Under the pieces are notes generated by a model that saw only the letters and a list, made by a program, of their open reading frames with translations, had not been told where the DNA came from and did no database searches. Below are positions 1 through 8,167 of a DNA stretch of 33,479 nt, one piece after another. The DNA is taken from NCBI RefSeq assembly GCF_007992195.1, contig NZ_BJZU01000025.1:1-33479 (forward strand), in the 5' to 3' direction. Source of the stretch: Methylobacterium oxalidis. GTDB taxonomy: Bacteria > Pseudomonadota > Alphaproteobacteria > Rhizobiales > Beijerinckiaceae. Numbering within the stretch: position 1 is the stretch's first letter; the number at the start of each line of letters is the position of its first letter. Position numbers and translations under genes: made by a program.

Positions 1-1603
1 GGGGCGCAACCGCGAGGCGGACGAGCTCGCCGGCCTCGCGGAGCGCGCCGCCCGCGACTCGGCGGCGGCGCGCGAGCTCGTGGACTGGGCCGAGCGCCTG
101 CAGAAGATCGATTCCTCGGGTCAGCGCACCCTCCACGAGGAGGTGGCTCAGCTCCTCACCTACGCGGTCGAGGCCAACGAGACCGAGCAGGCCACGCAGA
201 ACATCGCCGTCACCACCCTGCGGCTCGGGCAGCGCACGGCCGACGCGCTCGGGCGGCGCGACGTGCTGGCGGTGCGGGCCATGCTGGGGGAGGGCGAGCG
301 CCTCTCCGCCCGCGCCGAGGCCCTGCCGATCTCGCCCCTGATCCAGGCCGAGATGGTCGACGCCGTCGACGGCTGGCGCAAGCGCCTCACCACCACGGTC
401 GGCGGCCTGGAGCGGCAGAACGAGATGCTGGCCGAGATGGACCGCCTCGCCGCCGCCATGAGCGCGAGCGCCCAGAGCCTCAACGACGCCTTCATCGGCG
501 ATGCCGAGAGCTTCGGCGCCTCCGTCCGCCAGATCCTGCTCGCGGGGGCGACCGCCGGCCTGCTCATCGGCACCCTGGTGGCCCTCGCCGTCGCCCGCTC
601 GATCACGACGCCGCTGCGCGCGCTGCAGGGGGACATGATCGCGCTCGCCGCCAACCCGGCGCGGGGCGAGGTCAGCGGCCTCGCGCGCCGGGACGAGCTC
701 GGCGACATCGCCCGGGCGACGAACGTGTTCGTCACCGAGATCGCCCGGCGCGAGCAGGCCCTGCGCCGCGCCAAGGACCAGGCGGACGCCGCCCTCCTCG
801 ACCTGCGCCAGGCCCAGGCCGACCTGATCCAGGCCGAGAAGCTCGCCTCGCTGGGCCAGCTCGTGGCCGGCGTCGCCCACGAGATCAACACGCCGCTCGG
901 CCTCGCGCTCACCACCGCCACGGTGGTGCGCGACGAGACGCGGGCCTTCGACGAGACCCTCGCCTCGGGCCAGCTCTCGCGCTCGCGCCTCACGCACTAC
1001 GTGGAGCGCGTGCAGGAGGGGGCCGCCCTGCTCTGCACGAACCTCGCCCGCGCCGCCGACCTCGTGCACGGCTTCAAGCAGGTCGCCGTCGACCGGGTCA
1101 GCGACGAGCAGCGCCGCTTCCCGCTCCACACGTGGCTCGACGAACTGCTCGCGAGCCTCAAGCCCCTGCTGCGCCAGGGCGGCCACAGCGTCGCGCGCGC
1201 CTGCCCGCCGCTCACCGTCGAGACCAATCCCGGCGCGCTCGCGCAGGTGGTGACGAACTGCATCACCAACGCCGTGGTGCACGGCTTCGCGGGCGGGCGG
1301 CCGGGTCACATCGCGGTCGAGGTCGCGGAGGTCCGGCCCGGTACGATCCGCCTGGAGATCGCCGACGACGGGCGCGGCATCCCGCCCGAGAACCTCGACC
1401 GGATCTACGATCCGTTCTTCACCACCGCCCGCTCGCGGGGCAGTACGGGGCTCGGCATGCACATCGTCCACAATCTCGTCACCGCCAAGCTCGGCGGTCG
1501 CATCGCCATCGAGAGCCGCCCGGGTGAGGGCACACGCGTGCGCATCGAGTTTCCGGCCTCCTTCGCCGAGAGTGAGCGCCCGGCGCTCGCGAAGGCGGTC
1601 TGA
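1..1603 (+). CDS. Sensor histidine kinase, 5' end outside window
   Basis: The frame is open from base 2 with no stop, so the true start lies upstream; the first possible internal start is a GTG at base 80. Counting from that GTG (507 residues), a long helical region precedes a membrane segment at about 151-171 (LLAGATAGLLIGTLVALAVA), a HAMP linker to about 225, a coiled coil to 256, and the kinase core. The core has the H-box (AGVAHEINTPLG, phospho-acceptor His267), an N-box near 393-402, DDGRGIP near 429, FFTT near 447 and GSTGLGMHIV near 454. It is an inner-membrane two-component kinase without a receiver domain, with its sensory part in the periplasm. No response regulator gene is visible. 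The stop codon overlaps the start of the next gene (TGATG), so the two are probably translationally coupled. Confidence 0.93.
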   Translation, partial: GRNREADELAGLAERAARDSAAARELVDWAERLQKIDSSGQRTLHEEVAQLLTYAVEANETEQATQNIAVTTLRLGQRTADALGRRDVLAVRAMLGEGERLSARAEALPISPLIQAEMVDAVDGWRKRLTTTVGGLERQNEMLAEMDRLAAAMSASAQSLNDAFIGDAESFGASVRQILLAGATAGLLIGTLVALAVARSITTPLRALQGDMIALAANPARGEVSGLARRDELGDIARATNVFVTEIARREQALRRAKDQADAALLDLRQAQADLIQAEKLASLGQLVAGVAHEINTPLGLALTTATVVRDETRAFDETLASGQLSRSRLTHYVERVQEGAALLCTNLARAADLVHGFKQVAVDRVSDEQRRFPLHTWLDELLASLKPLLRQGGHSVARACPPLTVETNPGALAQVVTNCITNAVVHGFAGGRPGHIAVEVAEVRPGTIRLEIADDGRGIPPENLDRIYDPFFTTARSRGSTGLGMHIVHNLVTAKLGGRIAIESRPGEGTRVRIEFPASFAESERPALAKAV

Positions 1604-3288
1604 TGCGCCGCCCCTCGACGATGCGGGCGGCCGGCCGCGTCCTCGGCCTCGCGCTCGGGCTCACGGCCCTCCCGCCGCTCGCCGCCCCGGCGCTCGCCCG
1701 CACCCTCGTCTTCTGTTCCGAGGGAAACCCGGAATCGCTCGACCCGGCCGCCGTCACCACCACGACGGCGATGAACGTCACCTGGCAGATGTTCAACACG
1801 CTCGTCGAGTTCACGCCCGGCACCACCGTGATCCGCCCGGGGCTTGCCGAATCCTGGCGCATCTCGGAGGACGGTCGCACCTACGACTTCACCCTGCGCG
1901 CGGGCGTGCGCTTCCACGCCAACCCCCGCTTCACCCCGACCCGCCCGCTCGACGCGCGGGACGTGCTGTTCAGCTTCCTCCGCCAGTGGAAGCCGGACCA
2001 CCCGTTCCACCGGGCGAAGAGCGGCTTCGCCTATTTCCGCGATCTCGGCTTCGCCGATCTCCTGGAGGGGGTCGAGGCACCGGATCCCCGCACGGTGCGC
2101 TTCCGCCTCAAGGAGCCGGACGCGACCTTCCTGCCGAACCTCGCCCAGGCTTTCGCCGCGATCCATTCGGCCGAGTACGCGGACGCGCTCGCCGCGGCCG
2201 GGGCCGTCGAAGACCTGGAGCGGGCGCCGATCGGCACAGGACCGTTTTCATTTGCCGGCTACCGGCCAGACGTCACGGTGCGCTATCGCGGCTTTGCCGA
2301 TTATTGGCGCGCTCCGGAGCCCGCCGCACCCGGTCTCGAGCCCATCGACGGGCTCGTCTTCTCGATCACCCCGAACCCGGCGGTGCGCCTCGCCAAGCTG
2401 AAGGCCGGCGAGTGCCAGGTGATGGCCTTCCCCGCACCCGCCGACCTGCCGGCCATCCGGGCGGACCCGAACCTCGACTTGACCGGGAAGGCGGAGCTCA
2501 ACGTCTCCTACCTCGCCCTGAACACTCGCAAGGCGCCCTTCGACGACGTGCGCGTGCGCCGCGCCATGAACCTCGCCATCGACCGCCGCGCCATCGTCGA
2601 GGCGGCCTACGGCGCGGGCGGCATCGTCGCGCGCGGACCGCTGCCGCCGGGCCTCTGGGCCTTCGACCCGGGGCTGCCCGACATCCCCTTCGACCGGGCG
2701 GAGGCCCTGCAACTCCTCCGGGAGGCGGGCCACGCCGACGGCTTCGAGACGGACCTGTGGTATCCGCCGGTCAGCCGCCCCTACAACCCGGACGGGCGGC
2801 GTGTCGCCGACATGATCCAGGCGGACCTCGCGCGGATCGGCGTGCGCGCCCGCCTCGTCACGGAGCCCTGGAGCGCCTACCGCGCCGCCCTCTACGGGGG
2901 CGTGCCGCAGGCCATGCTCTACGGCTGGACGGGCGACAACGGCGACCCGGACAACTTCCTCAACGTGCTGCTCGGCTGCAAGGCGGCCGAGCCGGGCGGC
3001 GCCAACCTCGCCCGCTGGTGCGAGGCCGAGTACGATTCCGCCATCCAGGCAGCGCGCCGCACCGGCGACGTCGCCGCCCGCACGGCCCTCTACCGGCACG
3101 CGCAGGCGATCTTCCGGCGCGAGGCGCCCTGGGTGCCGCTCGCCCACACGGTCGTGCACATGGCGCTGCGCAAGAGCGTGGCGGGCTTCCGGATGGACCC
3201 GCTCGGCCGCCACCTGTTCGAGGGCGTGGCGCTGCGCGACGAGGTGCCGGAGGCGGCCACGGGCAAGGCGCGCGAGACGTCCCGCTAA
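1603..3288 (+). CDS. dppA: DppA-type dipeptide/peptide ABC transporter substrate-binding protein
   Basis: 561 residues with a Sec signal peptide (basic start, hydrophobic stretch, cleavage after about residue 33 at ALA-R). From LVFCSEG through SLDPA, RPGLAESW, SEDGRTYDF, PIGTGPF and LVFSITPNPAVRLAKLKAGECQV it follows E. coli DppA block by block. It includes GWTGDNGDPDNFL, the segment that in DppA carries the Asp binding the ligand's amino terminus. It is expected to bind dipeptides in the periplasm. No permease or ATPase genes lie downstream. Its ATG overlaps the stop of the histidine kinase gene by one base, so it may serve as a ligand-binding partner of that sensor as well as, or instead of, a transporter. 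The family assignment is firm; the ligand is inferred from the conserved pocket segment. Confidence 0.93.
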   Translation: MRRPSTMRAAGRVLGLALGLTALPPLAAPALARTLVFCSEGNPESLDPAAVTTTTAMNVTWQMFNTLVEFTPGTTVIRPGLAESWRISEDGRTYDFTLRAGVRFHANPRFTPTRPLDARDVLFSFLRQWKPDHPFHRAKSGFAYFRDLGFADLLEGVEAPDPRTVRFRLKEPDATFLPNLAQAFAAIHSAEYADALAAAGAVEDLERAPIGTGPFSFAGYRPDVTVRYRGFADYWRAPEPAAPGLEPIDGLVFSITPNPAVRLAKLKAGECQVMAFPAPADLPAIRADPNLDLTGKAELNVSYLALNTRKAPFDDVRVRRAMNLAIDRRAIVEAAYGAGGIVARGPLPPGLWAFDPGLPDIPFDRAEALQLLREAGHADGFETDLWYPPVSRPYNPDGRRVADMIQADLARIGVRARLVTEPWSAYRAALYGGVPQAMLYGWTGDNGDPDNFLNVLLGCKAAEPGGANLARWCEAEYDSAIQAARRTGDVAARTALYRHAQAIFRREAPWVPLAHTVVHMALRKSVAGFRMDPLGRHLFEGVALRDEVPEAATGKARETSR

Positions 3289-3358
3289 CGTTTCGCGGTT
3301 AGGCTCACCGGGATCCTCCGCGAGCCGGAGCCGCGCGCCGCGAAGACCGGAGCCCTCC

Positions 3359-5032
3359 ATGACGACGCAGACCCGCACCGCCGCCCAGGCGCTCGTCGCG
3401 CAACTCCAGGCCAACGGGGTCCGCCACGTTTTCACGGTGCCCGGCGAGAGCTTCCTGCCCGTCCTCGACGCGCTCTACGACGCCGACATCGCCGTCACGG
3501 TCTGCCGCCAGGAGGGCGGCGCGGCCATGATGGCGGAGGCGCACGGCAAGGCGACCGGGCGGCCCGGCATCTGCTTCGTGACGCGGGGCCCCGGCGCCAC
3601 GAACGCCTCGGCGGGCATCCACGTCGCCCAGCAGGATTCCACGCCGATGATCCTGTTCGTCGGCCAGGTCGAGCGGGGCTACCGCGACCGCGACGCCTGG
3701 CAGGAGGTGGATTACCGCGCCGCCTTCGGGCCGCTCGCCAAGTGGGCGGCCGAGATCGACCAGGGCGAGCGGGTGCCCGAATACGTCTCCCGCGCCTTCC
3801 ACGCCGCCACCTCGGGCCGGCCCGGGCCGGTGGTGCTGGCGCTCCCGAAGGACATGCTGCGCGAGCCCTGCCCCGGGCCGCTCGCCCCGGCCTGGCAGCC
3901 GGTGGAGGCGGCGCCGGGGGCGGAGGAGATCGAGCGCCTCGCCGCGCTGCTCTCCGAGGCCGAGCGGCCCTTCCTCCTCGTCGGCGGCAGCCGCTGGACG
4001 GAGGCGGGCTGCGCGGACCTGCGCGCCTTCGCGGAGCGCTTCCGCCTTCCCGTCGCCACGAGCTACCGGCGCCTGCCCCTGTTCGACCCGCTGCACCCGT
4101 CCTACGCGGGCGATCTCGGCCTCGCGGCGAACCCGAAGCTCGCCGCGCGGGCGCGCGAAGCCGACCTCCTGATCGTGCTCGGCGGGCGCCTCGGCGAGGT
4201 GCCGAGCCAGGGCTACGCGGTGGTCGACCTGCCGCGGCCGCAGGGGCGGCTCGTCCACGTCCATCCGGGGGCGGAGGAGATCGGCCGGGTCTACGTGCCG
4301 CATCTTTCCATCAATGCCTCGCCGGTCCGCACGGCGGCGGCCCTGGCGCGGCTGGAGGGCCCCGCCCGCATCCGCTGGGCCGGCCGGACCGAGGCCGCGC
4401 ACGCGGAGTACCTCGCCTGGAGCGAGGTGCCGACGCCCCAGCCCGGCCGCGTCAACCTCGGCGCCGTGATGGTGCACCTGCGCGAGGCGCTCCCTGAGGA
4501 CGCCATCCTCTGCAACGGGGCGGGCAACTACGCGGCCTGGATCCACCGCTACTACCGCTTCCGGCAGCTCGGCACTCACGTCGCGCCGACCTCCGGCTCG
4601 ATGGGCTACGGGGTGCCGGCGGCCATCGCCATGCAGACGCTCCACCCGGACCGCACGGTGATCGCGCTCAGCGGCGACGGCGACTTCCTGATGAACGGTC
4701 AGGAATTCGCGACCGCCGTGCAGTACGGCCTGCCCGTCATCTGCATCGTCTGCGACAACGGCAGCTACGGCACGATCCGCATGCACCAAGAGCGGGATTT
4801 CCCGGGCCGCGTCTGCGCGACCGACCTGAAGAACCCCGATTTCTCGGCCTACGCCCGTGCCTTCGGCGGATTCGGCGTCACCGTGGAGGCGACGGAGGAT
4901 TTCCCCGCCGCCCTGGAGGCCGCCCGCGCCTCCGGCCAGCCCGCCATCGTGCACCTCAAGATCGCCACCGACGCGATCTCGCCAGGCATGAGCCTCGCGG
5001 CGATCCGCGAGAAGGCACTGCGGGGAGGCTGA
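3359..5032 (+). CDS. Thiamine-diphosphate-dependent enzyme, acetolactate synthase large-subunit family
   Basis: 557 residues, the usual length of the family. The N-terminal diphosphate-binding domain has PGESFLPVLDAL and the catalytic Glu52 in RQEGGAAMMAEAHG. The central domain spans roughly 190-340. The C-terminal domain has the ThDP/Mg motif starting GDG at 439-441 and running to DNGSYGTI. The start is supported by GGAG six bases upstream of the ATG. Members include acetolactate synthase, sulfoacetaldehyde acetyltransferase, oxalyl-CoA decarboxylase and glyoxylate carboligase; the sequence alone does not say which. No ilvN-type regulatory subunit is adjacent, which argues against the main biosynthetic acetolactate synthase. 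It converges on an aminotransferase gene with a 16-base gap, so the product may be a 2-oxo or hydroxy acid handled by that neighbour, but this is inference. Confidence 0.88.
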   Translation: MTTQTRTAAQALVAQLQANGVRHVFTVPGESFLPVLDALYDADIAVTVCRQEGGAAMMAEAHGKATGRPGICFVTRGPGATNASAGIHVAQQDSTPMILFVGQVERGYRDRDAWQEVDYRAAFGPLAKWAAEIDQGERVPEYVSRAFHAATSGRPGPVVLALPKDMLREPCPGPLAPAWQPVEAAPGAEEIERLAALLSEAERPFLLVGGSRWTEAGCADLRAFAERFRLPVATSYRRLPLFDPLHPSYAGDLGLAANPKLAARAREADLLIVLGGRLGEVPSQGYAVVDLPRPQGRLVHVHPGAEEIGRVYVPHLSINASPVRTAAALARLEGPARIRWAGRTEAAHAEYLAWSEVPTPQPGRVNLGAVMVHLREALPEDAILCNGAGNYAAWIHRYYRFRQLGTHVAPTSGSMGYGVPAAIAMQTLHPDRTVIALSGDGDFLMNGQEFATAVQYGLPVICIVCDNGSYGTIRMHQERDFPGRVCATDLKNPDFSAYARAFGGFGVTVEATEDFPAALEAARASGQPAIVHLKIATDAISPGMSLAAIREKALRGG

Positions 5033-5048
5033 GGGCGTTCGGACCTCC

Positions 5049-5918
5049 TCACCCGTGGGCGAAATCCCAGTAGAGCTGGCGCGCCTTGCGGAAGATCGGG
5101 CCCGGCTCGAAGCGGGCGTCGTCGAGGGCCGTGATCGGCGCGAGCTTGGCGAAGTTGCCCGCCGTGAAGACCTCGTCCGCCGCGAGGAAATCCGCGTAGG
5201 CGAGCGTCGCCTCGACCACCGTGACGCCGGCCTCCCGCAGGAGGCCGATCACCCGCGCCCGGGTGATGCCGGCCAGGAACGAGCCGTTCGGCACCGGCGT
5301 GAACACGACACCGTCGCGGGCGAAGAAGGCGTTGGCGTTGGCGAACTCGGCGATGTTGCCGAGTCCGTCCCGCATCAGGCAGTTGCCGAAGCCGCGCCCG
5401 TGCGCCTCGATCAAGGCCCGCGTGCCGTTGGGGTAGAGGCAGCCGGCCTTGGCGTCGACCGGTGCCGTCTCGATCGAGGGACGCCGGAAGGGCGAGAGGG
5501 TCGCGCGCACGCCCGCGGGCAGCGGCATCGGCGCGTGGTAGAGGCTGAGGCACCAGTTGGTCGATTCGGGATCGAAGCGCACGCCCCCGGCGAACCCGTC
5601 CTCCGCCCAGTACATCGGGCGGATGTAGAGCTCGGCGTCGCGGGGGAAGCGCGCGAGGCCCTCCCGCACCAGACCGAGCCACCTCTCCTCCTCGACCTTC
5701 GGCTTCAGGCCGAGCGCCACGGCCGAGCGGTTGACGCGGGCGATGTGCCGGTCGAGATCCGGGCTCACGCCCTCGAAGGCGCGCGCCCCGTCGAACACCG
5801 TCGAGCCGAGCCAGGCGCCGTGGGTGCGCGGGCCCATCAGCCGCACGTTGCCGGGGTGCCAGGCGTCCTCGAAGAAGGTCCAGGTCGTCTCGGACGTCTC
5901 GGGCGATGCCGTGGCCAT
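5049..5918 (-). CDS. Branched-chain-type (class IV) PLP aminotransferase
   Basis: 289 residues. The fold-type IV aminotransferase pattern is clear: GSTVFDGARAFEG near 38-50, the Schiff-base Lys157 in DAKAGCLYPNG, then EFANANAFFARDG (191-203) and PVPNGSFLAGITRARVI. It probably transfers amino groups between a branched-chain or related amino acid and 2-oxoglutarate in the cytoplasm. The open frame continues far upstream, but the ATG at 5918 is preferred: GGAGGAG lies just before it and the conserved domain starts soon after. The cupin gene ends 29 bases upstream on the same strand, so the two probably form an operon. The segment after the Lys (CLYPNGTRALIEA) departs from the usual GGNYANS-like pattern of IlvE, so a substrate other than Val/Leu/Ile is possible. 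Confidence 0.88.
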   Translation of the reverse strand: MATASPETSETTWTFFEDAWHPGNVRLMGPRTHGAWLGSTVFDGARAFEGVSPDLDRHIARVNRSAVALGLKPKVEEERWLGLVREGLARFPRDAELYIRPMYWAEDGFAGGVRFDPESTNWCLSLYHAPMPLPAGVRATLSPFRRPSIETAPVDAKAGCLYPNGTRALIEAHGRGFGNCLMRDGLGNIAEFANANAFFARDGVVFTPVPNGSFLAGITRARVIGLLREAGVTVVEATLAYADFLAADEVFTAGNFAKLAPITALDDARFEPGPIFRKARQLYWDFAHG

Positions 5919-5947
5919 GGGGGCTCCTCCGGAGCGCGAGGACGGGA

Positions 5948-6400
5948 TCAGGCGGCTTCGAGGAAGCCGGAATTGCGGGCTTGCTTGCGGGAGAGCGTCC
6001 GCTTGAGGCGCCCGAGCACGCGCACGGCCAGCGTCACGGCCTTCGGCTGCACGCGGCGGCAGAAGGCGACCTTGCGGACGTAGCTCTCCACGTGCCAGCG
6101 GCAGACGGCGCCCTGGGGCAGGAACAGCACGTCGCCCGCCCCGTAAGTCTTCGCCGGGGCGTGCCCGTCGCTGATCGTCGCCGAGCCTTCGAGGAAGTAG
6201 ATCGTCTCGTCGATGTCGTAGAACCAGTCGAACGTGCCGGCGGTGCAGTCCCAGACCAGCGTGCTCGCCTGGCCGTCGGCGCTCTGCGAGAGCGTGGCGT
6301 TGCGCGCCACCGGGCGGCCCTCGCGGATCCAGCTCGGCTCGATCGGGGCTGGCTTCAGCTCCACCGTGGTGACAGACGGGATGATCGGGGTCGTCGGCAC
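5948..6400 (-). CDS. Small cupin-domain protein
   Basis: 150 residues with a single cupin barrel of the EutQ/DUF861 (Cupin_3) type: DWFYDIDETIYFLEGSATISDG, then YGAGDVLFLPQGAVCRWHVES. The two conserved strands and the GDVLFLP turn are clear, but the usual metal-binding histidines are only partly kept. The start is GTG, chosen because AGGAG lies seven bases upstream and the domain begins soon after. The C-terminal tail after about residue 120 is basic (RVLGRLKRTLSRKQAR). It lies 29 bases upstream of the aminotransferase gene and is probably cotranscribed with it. The specific function is unknown; such proteins are often sugar or small-acid binding or isomerising enzymes. Confidence 0.8.
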   Translation of the reverse strand: MPTTPIIPSVTTVELKPAPIEPSWIREGRPVARNATLSQSADGQASTLVWDCTAGTFDWFYDIDETIYFLEGSATISDGHAPAKTYGAGDVLFLPQGAVCRWHVESYVRKVAFCRRVQPKAVTLAVRVLGRLKRTLSRKQARNSGFLEAA

Positions 6401-6842
6401 GGGCGGCTCCTGGGTCGGGTCGCGGGATGAAGGATCGGTCTGCGTGCCTGCCTATAAGCGGCAGGTCACCGCCGACGGCAAGACCTGACATGGTGACATG
6501 ATTAACTGGCTTTTCTCGCACGATCCCTGATCTGATCGGATCTGTATTTGGCCGATCCGCGGGATCATCCAATATCGAGACTCCTGCGTCCCGCGCCGGC
6601 ACAGGGGCGCGCCTCTCCCTGCGGCGGGCGGCGTTCCCCAGGCCGCGGGCCTGTTCCGCCGGAAACTCGCCGGTGTGCTTGCGAAGACTGGTCTTTCGCC
6701 AATCATTCACCGCGATGGACGGATGAGAGCCGCTTAACCATCGATCTTCAGCAATCGTATCGTGGTGGAACAGCACATCCTGGCCCGGGCCTTGCGCGAT
6801 TGCCGGCGCAGGTCGCCCCGGGCCTCACACGACGGAACATCC
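6401..6842. other. Divergent intergenic region between cupin gene and metY
   Basis: About 440 bases without a convincing gene, AT-richer than its surroundings in 6480-6560 and 6690-6780. It holds a cluster of six GATC tetramers at 6522-6566, including the dyad GATCC-GCG-GGATC at 6554-6566, and a sigma-54-like element at 6781-6795. The leftward promoter for the cupin/aminotransferase pair and the rightward promoter for metY must lie here. I looked for a SAM-II riboswitch, common before alphaproteobacterial metA/metY genes, and did not find its core. Confidence 0.6.
6781..6795 (+). promoter_or_regulatory. Possible sigma-54 promoter element upstream of metY
   Basis: TGGCCCG-N4-TTGC matches the -24/-12 consensus TGGCACG-N4-TTGC with one mismatch and has the required GG-N10-GC spacing. 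It lies 47 bases before the metY ATG. GC-rich DNA produces such matches by chance and no enhancer-binding protein site was identified. Confidence 0.22.
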
Positions 6843-8135
6843 ATGCGCAGCGAGACGATCGCCGTCCACGCCGGCTTCGAGCACGACCCGACCACGCACG
6901 CGGTCGCGGTGCCGATCTACCAGAGCGTCGCCTACGCCTTCGACAGCGCCGACCACGGCGCTGCCCTCTTCAACCTGGAGGAGGAGGGATTCCGCTACAG
7001 CCGCATCGCGAACCCGACCGTCGCGGTCCTGGAGCAGCGCGTGGCCGCGCTCGAGGGCGGCCACGCCGCGCTCGCCGTCGCCACGGGGCAGGCCGCCCTG
7101 CACTACGCCATCGCGACGCTCGCCGACCACGGCGGCAACATCGTCTCGGTGCCCCAACTCTACGGCACCACCCACACGCTGCTCGCCCACGTGCTGCCCC
7201 GCCAGGGCATCACCACGCGCTTCGCCGCGAGCGACAGCCCGGAGGACATCGCGGCCCTCATCGATGCCGACACACGGGCCGTCTACTGCGAGTCGATCGG
7301 CAACCCGGCCGGCAACATCTGCGACATCGCGGGCCTCGCCCGCGTCGCCCACGCCCACGGCGTCCCGCTCGTCGTCGACAACACGGTCGCGACGCCGATC
7401 CTGCTGCGGCCGATCGAGCACGGGGCGGACATCGTCATCGCCTCCCTCACCAAGTTCATGGGCGGACACGGCACCACGCTCGGCGGCGTCATCGTGGAGG
7501 CCGGGCGCTTCGACTGGATGGCGCAGCCCGAGCGCTTCCCGATGTTCTGCACGCCCGACGCCTCCTATCACGGCCTCGTCTACGCCGAGCATTTCGGCCC
7601 CGGCGCCTTCGTCGCCCGCGCGCGCAGCGTCTACCAGCGCACCACGGGCGCGGTGCTGCCGGCGCTGAGCGCCTTCCTGCTCCTGCAGGGCATCGAGACC
7701 GTGGCCCTGCGCGTCGAGCGGCACGTGGAGAACGGGCGCCGGGTCGCCGAGTACCTGCGCGGGCATCCGGGCGTCGCCTGGGTGAACCACGCGGGCTTTC
7801 CCGACAGCCCGCACCACGCGATGGCCCTGAAGTATCTCGGCGGCCGGGGCTCCTCGCTCCTCACCTTCGGGGTGAAGGGCGGCTTCGAGGCCGGCAAGAC
7901 CTTCTACGACGCGCTGAAGCTCGTGAAGCGCCTCGTCAACATCGGCGACGCCAAGTCGCTCGCCTGCCACCCCGCCTCGACCACCCACCGCCAGATGAAG
8001 CCCGACGAGCAGCGCCACGCCGGCGTCCTGCCCGAGATGATCCGGCTCAGCGTCGGCATCGAGCACATCGACGACATCACGGCCGACCTCGAGCAGGCGC
8101 TCGCGGCCGCCCGCCCGGCCGCGCTCGCCGCCTGA
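6843..8135 (+). CDS. metY: O-acetylhomoserine (or O-succinylhomoserine) sulfhydrylase
   Basis: 430 residues, typical length for the Cys/Met-metabolism PLP family. It begins ETIAVHAGFEHDPTTHAVAVPIYQS, a hallmark of MetY. PLP contacts are seen in ATGQAALHYAI (80-90) and DNTVATP (179-185), and the Schiff-base Lys204 sits in SLTKFMGGHG. It replaces the acyl group of O-acylhomoserine with sulfide to give homocysteine. The open frame reaches back to 6762, but the ATG at 6843 is preferred because the protein family starts there. The next gene (32 bases on) makes the acylhomoserine substrate, so the pair forms a complete homoserine-to-homocysteine operon. Confidence 0.95.
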   Translation: MRSETIAVHAGFEHDPTTHAVAVPIYQSVAYAFDSADHGAALFNLEEEGFRYSRIANPTVAVLEQRVAALEGGHAALAVATGQAALHYAIATLADHGGNIVSVPQLYGTTHTLLAHVLPRQGITTRFAASDSPEDIAALIDADTRAVYCESIGNPAGNICDIAGLARVAHAHGVPLVVDNTVATPILLRPIEHGADIVIASLTKFMGGHGTTLGGVIVEAGRFDWMAQPERFPMFCTPDASYHGLVYAEHFGPGAFVARARSVYQRTTGAVLPALSAFLLLQGIETVALRVERHVENGRRVAEYLRGHPGVAWVNHAGFPDSPHHAMALKYLGGRGSSLLTFGVKGGFEAGKTFYDALKLVKRLVNIGDAKSLACHPASTTHRQMKPDEQRHAGVLPEMIRLSVGIEHIDDITADLEQALAAARPAALAA

Positions 8136-8167
8136 GCCCGCCCGAACCCTCGCCCCGGGAGCCCGAC

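Noticed and set aside
6401..6842. SAM-II riboswitch upstream of metY
   Set aside because: I looked for its conserved pseudoknot core (a GTGATTTG-like segment and a later GCTAAA) and found neither in this region.
6548..8160. A long rightward open frame overlapping metY in another frame
   Set aside because: The part over metY is Arg/Pro-rich with no family features. Only the in-frame section from 8168 (metA-like) is coding.
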